Below are positions 34,151 through 42,734 of a stretch of 64,000 nt of DNA, one piece after another; the first letter of the stretch is position 1; the number at the start of each line of letters is the position of its first letter. A program made the position numbers and the translations under genes. Under the pieces are notes generated by a model that made no database searches, was not told the DNA's origin, and was given only the letters and a program-made list of their open reading frames with translations. The stretch comes from MVRE01 sp015660965. GTDB taxonomy: Archaea > Halobacteriota > Methanomicrobia > Methanomicrobiales > Methanospirillaceae. The DNA is taken from positions 1 to 64,000 of the forward strand of contig JBEKCC010000001.1 of assembly GCA_050015095.1 (NCBI GenBank). The letters are read 5' to 3'.

Positions 34151-34414
34151 TTAATCCAAGGGAATGGTCTCCAACTGTGAGACTAGTTCCCAGATTCTTG
34201 TTCTCGCATGGACCGGCATGTTCGGGTCATTTGAGATTTCATCAATTTTGGATATTGCTTCTGCCGCACGCAAACCAAGCTCTTTATTATCATTCATGAG
34301 CAGCTGGCGGGTTTCGTCCGCCACACGTCTTATATTCCTCGGAATAGTACTGTCCTCCGTGATGTGCTGCAACATCAGAATACAGTTTTCGATTGTCTTC
34401 TGTGGGTTCGGCAT
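34151..34414 (-). CDS. UPF0147 family protein
   Basis: This 87-residue all-helical protein is of the archaeal UPF0147 family. Hallmarks are MLQHITEDSTIPRNIRRVAD, LGLRAAEAISKIDEISNDPN and MPVHARTRIWELVSQLE. The function is unknown; the family is conserved across Euryarchaeota. The start is set at MPNPQKTIENC, matching family length. It diverges from the zinc-ribbon UPF0148-type gene with a shared AT-rich promoter (CTTATATAG near 34455). Confidence 0.9.
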   Translation of the reverse strand: MPNPQKTIENCILMLQHITEDSTIPRNIRRVADETRQLLMNDNKELGLRAAEAISKIDEISNDPNMPVHARTRIWELVSQLETIPLD

Positions 34415-34491
34415 ATTGCCACACTTCGTACCTGTAGTTAATACGTAGAACCTCCTTATATAGTTTAAATATTGATGCGACGGTGACAAGG

Positions 34492-34866
34492 ATGGCACAA
34501 AAAAAGGAAGATGAGATTATGGCTGAGTATCTCCTAAAAGGGGGAAAAATGCTAGAGAAGACATGCAAGACATGTGGTTGCCCGATGTTTGAATATAAAG
34601 GGAAGACATTTTGCGTGGTTTGTTCGGAACGTGAACAAGAGACTATCGGAACGAATAAGCAAAAAATTGATATAAAAACTCACTCTTCTTCAAAAGCTAG
34701 TGTTCCATCTACGATTGATACTGTTACACTTGCTGAGGAATTAACAGCAACAATCAATGAACTATGCACACGAATACGAAATGAAGACGATCCAGAACGG
34801 TGTCTAAAGCTAATGGATTCAGTAAAAATTGGAAGCGAGGCACTCCAGATCCTTCATCAATTATAA
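34492..34866 (+). CDS. UPF0148/Sjogren autoantigen 1-like zinc-ribbon protein
   Basis: This 124-residue protein has a helical N-terminus (AQKKEDEIMAEYLLKGGKML), a zinc ribbon (CKTCGCPMFEYKGKTFCVVC) and a long polar helical tail. This is the layout of archaeal homologues of Sjogren syndrome/scleroderma autoantigen 1. The function is unknown. The ATG at 34492 follows GGTGA six bases upstream; a GTG three codons earlier lies in that site. Its end overlaps the convergent hef by 10 bp. Confidence 0.88.
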   Translation: MAQKKEDEIMAEYLLKGGKMLEKTCKTCGCPMFEYKGKTFCVVCSEREQETIGTNKQKIDIKTHSSSKASVPSTIDTVTLAEELTATINELCTRIRNEDDPERCLKLMDSVKIGSEALQILHQL

Positions 34867-37094
34867 GTTCTGTGACAAAGATCAAAGATCTTTTGCGCTG
34901 TCTTTTCTCCTATCCCTTTTACAGCAAGCAGTTCAGGAATCTCCGCATTTGTAATCGCCTTTAACGACCCGAAGTTTGCAAGGAGAATGCGTGCATTCTT
35001 CATACCGATGTCTGGGAATGCAGACACAACGTATTCTTGCTCATCTTTAAGAGAGCGATGAGATTTGTGTGGATGCACCTTTCGCTCACCTCGCTCCCCC
35101 TCCTCTCGATTTGCAAGGACAAAGAGCATTTGAGCAGTATCTTGTTCGTCTTTTGTGAAAAGTATCGATACACCCATATCAACCGTTAGGGCAGCCAATA
35201 CACCTTTGATCGCATTAGGATGGATATCACGCTGTAAATAGAGATCTCTCCCTTCAATAATCAGGACGGGACGTGGTACAGCTTCAGCCATCAACTTAAC
35301 CTGCCCTAATAGATCGCGGTTGATCAAGGTGTCGACAAAGTCCCTTGCTGTTTTACGCTCAACAAGAATACGATCTCCGATTGCATAATCACCATATAAA
35401 AGACGTTCAAGCCGAATCGCGGCACCCATGCTGCTTAAGACTTCGACCACCTTTGAAGAAGTCTCTCGATCATCAATAATTATCTTCGGACCCTGTGGGG
35501 TGAATTTATCTATGCCAACCTGTTCAAATCCAGTAGGTTTTTGAGGAAAAGACTTCATACTACCCATCTTTCGCATGCTCTTATGCATCATCTTCTCTTT
35601 TGCCTGGCTCACAAATCGATACACTTCATCTGACGTGCCGTGCGAAACAAGGACGACAACCCTTCCAGCGGCGGATCTTCCTGTTCTTCCTTTACGTTGA
35701 ATAGAGCGGATTTCCGAAGGAACGGCTTCATAGAAAATCACCATGTCAGTGGATGGTACATCTAACCCTTCTTCACCAACTGATGTGGCAATAAGGACTT
35801 TGAATTCGCCATCACGGAATCGATTGAGTGCAGCAATTTGCTTTTTCTGCGAGAGTCCCTTTTCTGAATCTTTTATTGCCTGACCTACGAAACGCTCACA
35901 TGAAATACCATTTTTGTTTAGATAATCAACAAGTAACTGAACGGTGTCTCGATACGTCGCAAAGATAATTATCCGACTGTTAGGATGTTCTTGAAGCTGT
36001 TGACGAACAAGTGAGAGTGAGATTTCAGGTTTAGGGTGTAGTTCGTGTGTCCATTCTATTGAACGATCAAACAATTCACGGAAAATAGGATCTTTAGCCA
36101 ACCGTTGGCTAGCTTTGCTTCCACCACCACTAACACCTTCAGAAACAAGTTTCGCAATGTAGCTTTTCAGTACCTCACTACCCTGAGATTCACCGAGAGT
36201 TATCGCATGACGTAGCTTCATCAATTCAGCATACAGTGATGCCGCGGAATAGGCGGTTTTATCGCGTTCTTGGATACGTTGCTGGATTTGGGCGTTTAGC
36301 AGAAAAAGTGTCTTCATCGATAGTTTCTCTCGCTTCGGAACATCAAAGCGTAATGATGAAAGCAAAGCTAGACGGTCATCAATCAAACGCTGAAGAGCGG
36401 ATATAGCAGTGGCGAGTTCTTGAGGAAGATCAATTGTTATTATCTCGATATCACGATTATAGACATATGGGCGAACATCAGAATCTTCCTCAGTTCGTGT
36501 CTCAACATGGACAATTCCCAGATTTGCACAAACTTCCTGCACTTTCTCATTAATGCTACCAGGTGAAGCGGTCATAGCGAGAACAAGTGGTTTGTCCGAA
36601 GTACCGAGATACCGTTGTGCACAGAAAACATATGCATAATTACCAACAGCTCGATGGCACTCGTCAACGATCATTAAAGTGACATCCTTCAAATTATATC
36701 GTTCTGCGATTAGATCGTTTTTCACGACTTGTGGTGTGGCAAAACAGAACTTTGCACGATTCCATTCGGCTGTGCGTTCGAGAGGAGGAGCTTCTCCTGT
36801 AAACATAACAAATGGCGATTTCGTAGGATCCGAAGGTCGTTCTATTGCGAGAAATCGTTCAAAAAAATGTAAATGTTGATCTACAAGCGGTTTTGTTGGG
36901 GCGAGCATGAGCACTTTACCCCCCTCATTGTATATCCGCGAGGCAGCGACAAGAAGTGCAACAGCAGTTTTACCCAATCCCGTCGGGAGAATAACCATTG
37001 TATTCGCATCTAACGCTTTCATTGCGATAGCGAGTTGGTAATCCCTCGATTCTATACTGTTTTCGCGTATGAGAGGATGGGTAATAAAGCTCAT
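34857..37094 (-). CDS. hef: Hef-type ATP-dependent helicase/nuclease (XPF/FANCM family)
   Basis: This 745-residue replication-fork repair enzyme joins an SF2 helicase to an XPF nuclease. Helicase motifs are LPTGLGKTAVALL (motif I, about 38-50), DECHRA (motif II), AMTASPGS (III) and GRTGRSAAGRV (VI). The nuclease domain (about 525-660) has IIIDDRETSS and ILVERKTARDFVDTL, the conserved ERKxxxD active site. Two helix-hairpin-helix motifs end the protein (MKNARILLANFGSLKAI and LLAVKGIGEKTAQKI). It starts 3 bp after glyS, implying one transcript, and overlaps the convergent UPF0148 gene by 10 bp. Confidence 0.95.
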   Translation of the reverse strand: MSFITHPLIRENSIESRDYQLAIAMKALDANTMVILPTGLGKTAVALLVAASRIYNEGGKVLMLAPTKPLVDQHLHFFERFLAIERPSDPTKSPFVMFTGEAPPLERTAEWNRAKFCFATPQVVKNDLIAERYNLKDVTLMIVDECHRAVGNYAYVFCAQRYLGTSDKPLVLAMTASPGSINEKVQEVCANLGIVHVETRTEEDSDVRPYVYNRDIEIITIDLPQELATAISALQRLIDDRLALLSSLRFDVPKREKLSMKTLFLLNAQIQQRIQERDKTAYSAASLYAELMKLRHAITLGESQGSEVLKSYIAKLVSEGVSGGGSKASQRLAKDPIFRELFDRSIEWTHELHPKPEISLSLVRQQLQEHPNSRIIIFATYRDTVQLLVDYLNKNGISCERFVGQAIKDSEKGLSQKKQIAALNRFRDGEFKVLIATSVGEEGLDVPSTDMVIFYEAVPSEIRSIQRKGRTGRSAAGRVVVLVSHGTSDEVYRFVSQAKEKMMHKSMRKMGSMKSFPQKPTGFEQVGIDKFTPQGPKIIIDDRETSSKVVEVLSSMGAAIRLERLLYGDYAIGDRILVERKTARDFVDTLINRDLLGQVKLMAEAVPRPVLIIEGRDLYLQRDIHPNAIKGVLAALTVDMGVSILFTKDEQDTAQMLFVLANREEGERGERKVHPHKSHRSLKDEQEYVVSAFPDIGMKNARILLANFGSLKAITNAEIPELLAVKGIGEKTAQKIFDLCHRTYN

Positions 37095-37097
37095 GTT

Positions 37098-38813
37098 TTA
37101 TAGAGAGGAAAAATGGATAGTTCCATTTAATAATGTGCTGATTAATTCCGGAATACGATCAATATTAACACGTATCTGTTTCATACTATCCCGGTCCCTA
37201 ACAGTGACAGTGTGATCTTCTTTTGTTTGGTAATCAATAGTGATTGCAAATGGCGTTCCTATCTCATCCTGTCGACGATATCGTCTTCCAATAGCCCCCG
37301 AGTCATCATACTCAGCTAGAATCCTTTGTTTTTGAAGTGCGTGAGTAATATCCCTCGCAATAGTGTCCAGACCATCGCGATTCATCAAGGGAAAAACTGC
37401 GACTTGGACCGGTGCAATGGTAGGTGAAAATCGTAGGACCGTTCGAGTCTCTCCATCAGCAATATCCTCATCATATGCTTGCTCGAGAACTGCATAACAC
37501 ATACGATCGATGCCATATGAAGGTTCAATGACATGGGGAACGATATCTTCGCCCCGAACCTCGATAACTTCGTCCCTTACTTCAAAGAGATTTATCGGAA
37601 TGTGGATCTTTTCACCGTCCACTTCAATTTCTGCTCCATCCACGTCGGGTGTTGCATTTGAGAGAGCATCAAAAACAGCTTTTGCTTTTGTGCGATACTG
37701 CTTGCCAAGAACACTCATATTGGGAATGATTCGGCGACGCTGAATTTTTTTCGGCTCCTCATATTGAATAAAGACAGTCATTGGCGTTCCACTATGCTGT
37801 GCATGAGCGGTAAGGTCATAGTCTGTACGGTCAGCAATACCAACTGTCTCTACCCAACCGAATCTGCTGGAGTAGATCTCTGCGTCCCAACAGTCAGATG
37901 CGTAATGTGCCCTTTCAGTACAGAGGTGTTGACGGAATCGGAGTCGTTCAGTTTTGATACCGATCTTTACCAACATATCGTGTGTAAGCGCAAGATAATA
38001 TGCAATGTATTCATTAGCGATAAGACCCTGTTTTACTGCTTCCTTCATCGTAATGGTTATCGGTTGTTCGTTTTTTTCCTGCTGTATAGCAGTAAAAAGG
38101 GGCATTTTATAATTTGCATATCTGGAAAAATTGGGGTGGTCTTTTTTATCAGGATGTACGAAGATCTCTGCTTCTGCATGCGTAAACTCTCGAAGACGAA
38201 TCATTCCCTGTCTGGGAGAGATCTCGTTCCTATATGATTTACCGATCTGCACTACACCGAACGGAAGGTGATCTCGATAGAATCTAAGCAAGCGTGTGAA
38301 ATCAACAAACATTCCCTGTGCAGTTTCAGGGCGTAGATAACCGGTTCTTTGGGAACCAGGGCCGATAGAGGTTTTAAACATAAGGTTGAAGTTAAAAACC
38401 TCAACCTTACCGAGAACTTCACCGCAGGAGAGACATTTACAGGATGCAATTGCAGCAGAGAGTTCCTCATTGCTCATCGTTGCTCCACCTGCGATACCTC
38501 CTCCCTCAGCGACATGGTCTGCCCTTAAAAATTCGTTACAATGTGGGCACTGACACATCTTATCGGAAAATCCTTTCAAATGTCCAGAAGCGATAAAGAC
38601 GGCCTCTTGCGCAATCGTGGGGCACTCAATCTCATAATAACCTTCCTGAATTACGTAAAAATAACGCCAAATATCTTCCAGTCGACGCTTCATCATTGCG
38701 CCAAGTGGGCCATAATCAATGAAACCCGCAACCGAACCATAGCATTCAGATGTGGGCCAAATAAATCCCCGCCGCTTTGCGAGTTCCATCACTTTTTCAT
38801 AGACATCGTTCAT
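37098..38813 (-). CDS. glyS: Glycyl-tRNA synthetase
   Basis: This 571-residue class II synthetase is of the archaeal/eukaryotic dimeric type. Motif 1 and the glycine-specific start are GFIWPTSECYGSVAGFIDYG; a zinc insertion has CPHC and CLSCG; motif 2 is GKSYRNEISPRQGMIRLREF with FTHAEAEIFV; motif 3 is PSYGIDRMCYAVLE. The C-terminal anticodon-binding domain starts around 465 (PVQVAVFPLMNRDGL). The ATG at 38813 is used rather than a GTG three codons upstream; GTGAT a few bases before the ATG may act as ribosome site. It forms a likely operon with hef. Confidence 0.97.
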   Translation of the reverse strand: MNDVYEKVMELAKRRGFIWPTSECYGSVAGFIDYGPLGAMMKRRLEDIWRYFYVIQEGYYEIECPTIAQEAVFIASGHLKGFSDKMCQCPHCNEFLRADHVAEGGGIAGGATMSNEELSAAIASCKCLSCGEVLGKVEVFNFNLMFKTSIGPGSQRTGYLRPETAQGMFVDFTRLLRFYRDHLPFGVVQIGKSYRNEISPRQGMIRLREFTHAEAEIFVHPDKKDHPNFSRYANYKMPLFTAIQQEKNEQPITITMKEAVKQGLIANEYIAYYLALTHDMLVKIGIKTERLRFRQHLCTERAHYASDCWDAEIYSSRFGWVETVGIADRTDYDLTAHAQHSGTPMTVFIQYEEPKKIQRRRIIPNMSVLGKQYRTKAKAVFDALSNATPDVDGAEIEVDGEKIHIPINLFEVRDEVIEVRGEDIVPHVIEPSYGIDRMCYAVLEQAYDEDIADGETRTVLRFSPTIAPVQVAVFPLMNRDGLDTIARDITHALQKQRILAEYDDSGAIGRRYRRQDEIGTPFAITIDYQTKEDHTVTVRDRDSMKQIRVNIDRIPELISTLLNGTIHFSSL

Positions 38814-39065
38814 GTCAATCACAATATTTATCGGTACTTGTCCATTATAGTTCGGTGACTATGACAAAAAGGATACCGAAAGTTAAGGTTTTTATTAACA
38901 TTTTTTTTAGAATGGATTATCATTCACATTTTCTATAATAAAACGTAAAAATTTAATATTTAATTGCGCAGTAATTTAAAGAGTTTTTGGTCAAAGGGCC
39001 AATTAAGATAGAATTAAATAGTCGGCCCAATATTGTATATCCTAATCCCAATAACGGGGTTTGCA

Positions 39066-39674
39066 ATGACGGAAGACAAAAAGAAAGCACAGCTTCTAAA
39101 ACTGTTCAGCACGATGTCAGGTAAGACAAAGATCATCGAGCCGATGAAGAACATTCACGGTACGCTTAGGGATAGCGATGCGATCGAACGCGAAGTCGCA
39201 CTAGTGATGCGTGAAATTACCGAACAGGGGATCTTTAAGACTTCTTTGAAACCGATCCAGCTTGCAAAACTTGTCACCATGTTCTACGCAGGAAAGAATG
39301 ACACCGAAATAGCCCGTGAGCTTGGCGATGAAAAATTGAGTAAGACCGTTGCACGAGCTCGAGTTCGACTCAAGCTATTTCGTGAGCTTGATTTCAAGAT
39401 GCCATTTGACCGCGAAAAGATGGAAAAGCACATTAATTCAGGCCTGACCATGAAACAAGTGAGCGAGAAATTGGGGATTAGCCCCTCGACATTACGTGAG
39501 TACCGGCATGTGATCGAAGAACAAGAAGACCCAACTATCGATCCTTATATTGCTCGGATTCGTGATGTTATGGAAGATCGTGATCTTTCAGAACAAATGA
39601 CTCATAGTGTGAATGTTGATGGATTTGGCGAATCGATTGACATCACCGAAGCTGAACTAATAGATGTGACTTAA
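39066..39674 (+). CDS. HTH-containing conserved archaeal protein
   Basis: This 202-residue soluble protein has two helix-turn-helix-like segments: KNDTEIARELGDEKLSKTVA (about 82-100) and GLTMKQVSEKLGISPSTLRE (about 133-152). An acidic, Asp-rich tail follows. Homologues are widespread in Methanomicrobia, and the layout resembles haloarchaeal proteins annotated as conditioned-medium-induced protein 4; that link is from memory and is tentative. It is likely a transcription regulator. The ATG at 39066 matches the family start (MTEDKKKAQLL). A hairpin-T7 terminator follows at 39679. Confidence 0.7.
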   Translation: MTEDKKKAQLLKLFSTMSGKTKIIEPMKNIHGTLRDSDAIEREVALVMREITEQGIFKTSLKPIQLAKLVTMFYAGKNDTEIARELGDEKLSKTVARARVRLKLFRELDFKMPFDREKMEKHINSGLTMKQVSEKLGISPSTLREYRHVIEEQEDPTIDPYIARIRDVMEDRDLSEQMTHSVNVDGFGESIDITEAELIDVT

Positions 39675-39678
39675 AGGG

Positions 39679-39718
39679 TTACACTGGCGTGCCTCAAAAC
39701 GTCCAGTAATCTTTTTTT
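39679..39718 (+). terminator. Terminator after the HTH protein gene
   Basis: TTACACTGGCGT (39679-39690) pairs imperfectly with ACGTCCAGTAA (39699-39709), giving about 10 pairs with two small bulges. Seven T residues follow (39712-39718). It lies just after the stop codon at 39674. Confidence 0.5.
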
Positions 39719-39769
39719 AGTCTAGACTCACACTTCACCCAAAAAAGGAACATAATTTTGGATGATTTA

Positions 39770-39991
39770 TCAAAATAATTTATTGTAAAGTTCCTCTCCG
39801 AGACACTCTTTTGCATGTTTGCACCATTGTGCGCAGGACTCAATATCGTTATAGACAATAAAACCGCATTTACTACATTTTACCGAAATATCGTTAGAAA
39901 AAAATTCTACCTCTTCACCGCATTGGGGACATTTCTTGATGGCAAGTGTAGGGGTCTGAAAATTGGCTGCACCGGGGCATTTATCTAACAT
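39770..39991 (-). CDS. Small multi-cysteine zinc-ribbon protein
   Basis: This 73-residue protein has CPGAANFQTPTL at the start, a zinc ribbon (CPQCGEEVEFF, then CSKCGFIVYND) and a C-terminal Cys cluster (SCAQWCKHAKECLGEE). Nine cysteines suggest two metal sites. Related small proteins are common in methanogens and other anaerobes, but no function is known to me. It is a monocistronic gene convergent with the HTH protein. Confidence 0.75.
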   Translation of the reverse strand: MLDKCPGAANFQTPTLAIKKCPQCGEEVEFFSNDISVKCSKCGFIVYNDIESCAQWCKHAKECLGEELYNKLF

Positions 39992-40114
39992 ATTTTTTTC
40001 TCTCTTGTATCAAAAAATAGATTTTACAATTTAAGAGTCTGTTGTTACTACCCTTCTTTCAATTATTATCTGATCTCGCAAAACGTTCATGCTTATGGAA
40101 TACCATTTGCAATT

Positions 40115-40777
40115 ATGTATCTTACGTGGTTTGGGCATTCTTGTGTTCTGTTGTCGGGCACAAAAAAGATACTAATCGATCCGTTTATTGAAGGTGGACG
40201 CCTTTCCCATACAAAGCCAGATTTTGTGGTGGTCACTCACGGGCATGCCGATCATATGGGTGAAGCAGTTACCCTAAAACGAAAAACTGTCGCTATTACG
40301 GAGATTGCAAAATTCTTAAAAGCAAAGGGTGTGCCAGCTGAAAGCCTCAATATTGGTGGGACAATTGAGTTACAAGGGGTTACATTCACAATGACACCTG
40401 CGATGCACTCTGGACGGATTGAAGAGGCGGGTAGAGGTTATGGAGGAGGGACTGCTGCAGGTTTTGTTATTGGAATGGATGGGGTTTCGGTATACCATGC
40501 AGGTGACACGGGGCTATTTTCTGATATGAAACTGATTGGGGAACTCTACCACCCCAATGTCGCACTTCTTCCGATTGGAGGTCGTTTTACGATGGGACCA
40601 AATGAGGCAATGATAGCGGCAAATTATGTTGGTGCAAAACTCGTAATTCCAATCCACTATAACACATGGGATAAGATCGTACAAGATCCGCTGAAATTCA
40701 AAAATGCAGTTGAGAGAACAACTGATATTGAAGTAAAAATTCTAAAACCCGGTGAAAAAATCGAGATCAATGCTTAA
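40115..40777 (+). CDS. UPF0173 metallo-beta-lactamase-fold hydrolase
   Basis: This 220-residue metal-dependent hydrolase is of the UPF0173 family. The metal site HxHxDH is THGHADHMG (residues 46-54), and further ligands are in AMHSGR, YHAGDTG and IPIHYNTW. The N-terminal WFGHSCVLL is also characteristic. The substrate is unknown. The ATG has no clear ribosome site and a leaderless transcript is possible. Confidence 0.9.
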   Translation: MYLTWFGHSCVLLSGTKKILIDPFIEGGRLSHTKPDFVVVTHGHADHMGEAVTLKRKTVAITEIAKFLKAKGVPAESLNIGGTIELQGVTFTMTPAMHSGRIEEAGRGYGGGTAAGFVIGMDGVSVYHAGDTGLFSDMKLIGELYHPNVALLPIGGRFTMGPNEAMIAANYVGAKLVIPIHYNTWDKIVQDPLKFKNAVERTTDIEVKILKPGEKIEINA

Positions 40778-40893
40778 AATAAAAATTTTCAATAAAATAC
40801 TCTATTTTGATTGTCTCTTTCTCAAAATTTTTCAAATTCACGATTTCTAAATAATAAAAAATTTGAGTTGTAAAAAAACGTTCGACGAATATA

Positions 40894-42081
40894 TTAAAAA
40901 TCAGTCATAACTCTGAATTGATCGATCTCTTCGCGATCGAGTTCTTCTATGAATGCTTCAGCGGCGTGATTTATATCCTTACTTGCTGTGATCGCTCGTC
41001 CTACAACAAGGATATCAGCACCTGCTTTTAGAGCGTCTTTTACCACATTGACGCGTATTCCACCAGCGGTCGCTACTAATAATTTGCCACCAGCTGCTTT
41101 CTTGAGTGCAGGAATATCTCCCCAGGCATGGGCAGCATCATCCGTATCAATAGCCCGATGGAGTTCCACGATGTCAGGCTTAACTTTTAATTTATCAATT
41201 ATCTTCACAGGGTTCTGAACATTAAGCATATCAATAATTGAATAGATCCCAACTTTGCGGGATTCAGAAATCGCCTTTTCAATTGTTGATGTTGGAGCTA
41301 GACCCGATATAACCACGGCGTCAGCAGATGCATCAGCCGCCAAACGGGCTTCGAGATTGCCAGTATCGAGAATCTTGAGATCTGCAATAATAAACGCATT
41401 GGGGCGGATCTTGCGGAACTCAGAAATAACACCGAGTCCGAATTTCTTGATAAGTGGGGTTCCAGCTTCGATAATGACGTGGTCGTTTTGGGGGACTTCT
41501 GTTAATACTGAAGCAACTTTTCCCATATCAACAAGGTCAATTGCAACTTGTAAGTATGGTGGATCCCAGAGACGTTGTACTTTAAAGCCCATGATGACAT
41601 GAGCGGCCCGGTCCTTCTCGAAAACAAGTGTCTTAGAATCGGGGAATTTATCGAATGCACGATTGATAGCAAGTTTTGTTGCCCCATAGTTGAAGCGGTA
41701 AATCTTGTTGTAGTCCTTTGCATCGGGGTGAAGGAATGCAGATGCAAGGATTACAATATTTTCCACATCTACCTTTGCGTTGTCGAAAACTTTCTCTTCA
41801 ACACAATCTGCAACTGCTTTAGCAACTGCAGCTTGCACTGGACCGAACATTTGATTTACCTGCGTAATATTTTTTAACGTCACCTTGGGGATCACCAGGG
41901 TGACCGGCTTAGTAAGTAAATTCGGGCGTACAACGGCAAGTAATGGTGTATGTCCTATCGAAAGTTGGGATAGGGCGTTAGCAAAAGCTGCACCAACTGG
42001 TCCATCTTTATCCCCAATCATCAAATCAACATGAGCGAGCTCGGCACCATCACCAAGAAGGGCTTCACCTACAAGATACAT
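40894..42081 (-). CDS. fae-hps: Bifunctional formaldehyde-activating enzyme/3-hexulose-6-phosphate synthase
   Basis: This 395-residue fusion is known from methanogens. The Fae domain (about 1-163) condenses formaldehyde with tetrahydromethanopterin; its signature is GEALLGDGAELAHVDLMIG with catalytic His17, and the KDGPVGAAFANAL block. The Hps domain (about 165-395) is a TIM barrel: LQVAIDLVDMGKVA, IIADLKILDTGNLEA, VELHRAIDTDDAAHAWGD and TAGGIRVNVVKDALKAGADI. In methanogens lacking an oxidative pentose phosphate route it supplies ribose-5-phosphate by running in the formaldehyde-releasing direction. The gene is monocistronic. Confidence 0.96.
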   Translation of the reverse strand: MYLVGEALLGDGAELAHVDLMIGDKDGPVGAAFANALSQLSIGHTPLLAVVRPNLLTKPVTLVIPKVTLKNITQVNQMFGPVQAAVAKAVADCVEEKVFDNAKVDVENIVILASAFLHPDAKDYNKIYRFNYGATKLAINRAFDKFPDSKTLVFEKDRAAHVIMGFKVQRLWDPPYLQVAIDLVDMGKVASVLTEVPQNDHVIIEAGTPLIKKFGLGVISEFRKIRPNAFIIADLKILDTGNLEARLAADASADAVVISGLAPTSTIEKAISESRKVGIYSIIDMLNVQNPVKIIDKLKVKPDIVELHRAIDTDDAAHAWGDIPALKKAAGGKLLVATAGGIRVNVVKDALKAGADILVVGRAITASKDINHAAEAFIEELDREEIDQFRVMTDF

Positions 42082-42162
42082 GGAACTCTCATTTCTCCTT
42101 ATACTAATGTGATTATCGGATATGATAAAGATATCAAATTAAAATAAAAATGCAAGAAAAAA

Positions 42163-42329
42163 TGGGGTCGGTGAGATTTGAACTCACGATCGACGGGTCT
42201 CTCCGACATGCATCAGTGCTCCAACGGGTCATCACCAATTTCATCAGACGACCCATTGCTCTTCATTTGCAGCACAGGAACGCAAAGACCGCTGGAGCCC
42301 GTTGCCATTCCGGACTAGGCCACGACCCC
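42163..42329 (-). tRNA. tRNA-Trp (CCA anticodon) with a 93-nt intron
   Basis: On the minus strand the 5' exon is 42292-42329 and the 3' exon 42163-42198; together they give a 74-nt cloverleaf. Acceptor GGGGTCG/CGACCCC, anticodon stem ACGGG/CCCGT, anticodon loop CTCCAGA (anticodon CCA), T-arm GTGAG-TTCAAAT-CTCAC and discriminator A are all seen; CCA is not encoded. The intron lies at the canonical 37/38 position. A bulge-helix-bulge is visible: a 4-bp helix CTCC/GGAG flanked by the 3-nt bulges AGC and AGA, cut after their second base. A T run follows the gene on the minus strand. Confidence 0.96.
42199..42291 (-). ncRNA. Box C/D 2'-O-methylation guide RNA inside the tRNA-Trp intron
   Basis: The intron carries box C (ATGAAGA, 42260-42266, one mismatch), box D' (CTGA, 42244-42247), box C' (GTGATGA, 42229-42235) and box D (CTGA, 42213-42216). 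Each guide spacer is 12 nt. The D guide pairs with the 5' exon so that the fifth base before box D faces C34 of the anticodon. The D' guide pairs with GACCCGT so that its fifth base faces C39. This matches the known haloarchaeal pre-tRNA-Trp intron, which guides methylation of positions 34 and 39 of its own tRNA. Confidence 0.9.
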
Positions 42330-42505
42330 ATCTGTCATGCAGAGGATTTCCCCAGCTGACTATACAAGGTCACAGTAAACAAATAAATCATTTTCCCCAT
42401 AAAAAGAATTGGGTATTTAAGAAGTTTCAAAATTTGAGACTGTACAATTTTTTTTTTATTTAATTAAAAACAGATCCAGCAGATCAAAAAATTATTGATA
42501 TCAAT

Positions 42506-42694
42506 TCAAAGCAACCCAAACCAAACCACAAATGAGACAATAATCATCGTGATAAACATCATGATAAGAATTTTATAGAAACACCCTTCACAAATGAAAA
42601 GGTGATGGGATTTGCAGGAATTACAATACGGTTCTAAACAGATTTTGCAGGTCTGGCTTGTTTTATGTTCGGGATGTTTTTTGCAATGCGTCAT
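42506..42694 (-). CDS. Small B-box-like zinc protein with C-terminal membrane helix
   Basis: This 62-residue protein begins MTHCKKHPEHKTSQTCKICL and continues EPYCNSCKSHHLFICEGC. This is a dense Cys/His pattern resembling a B-box or double zinc knuckle, followed by one membrane helix (FYKILIMMFITMIIVSFVVW). The ATG at 42694 is chosen; the frame is open upstream to a GTG at 42751 that overlaps the deaminase gene. Coupling to that gene is possible. The function is unknown. Confidence 0.6.
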   Translation of the reverse strand: MTHCKKHPEHKTSQTCKICLEPYCNSCKSHHLFICEGCFYKILIMMFITMIIVSFVVWFGLL

Positions 42695-42734
42695 TAGGAA
42701 AGGTAAAACTTTATCATTAAAAACAATTTGGTAA

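Noticed and set aside
42150..42359. A 69-codon plus-strand frame across the tRNA-Trp locus
   Set aside because: It lies antisense to a well-formed tRNA with a guide-RNA intron, which fully explains the sequence.
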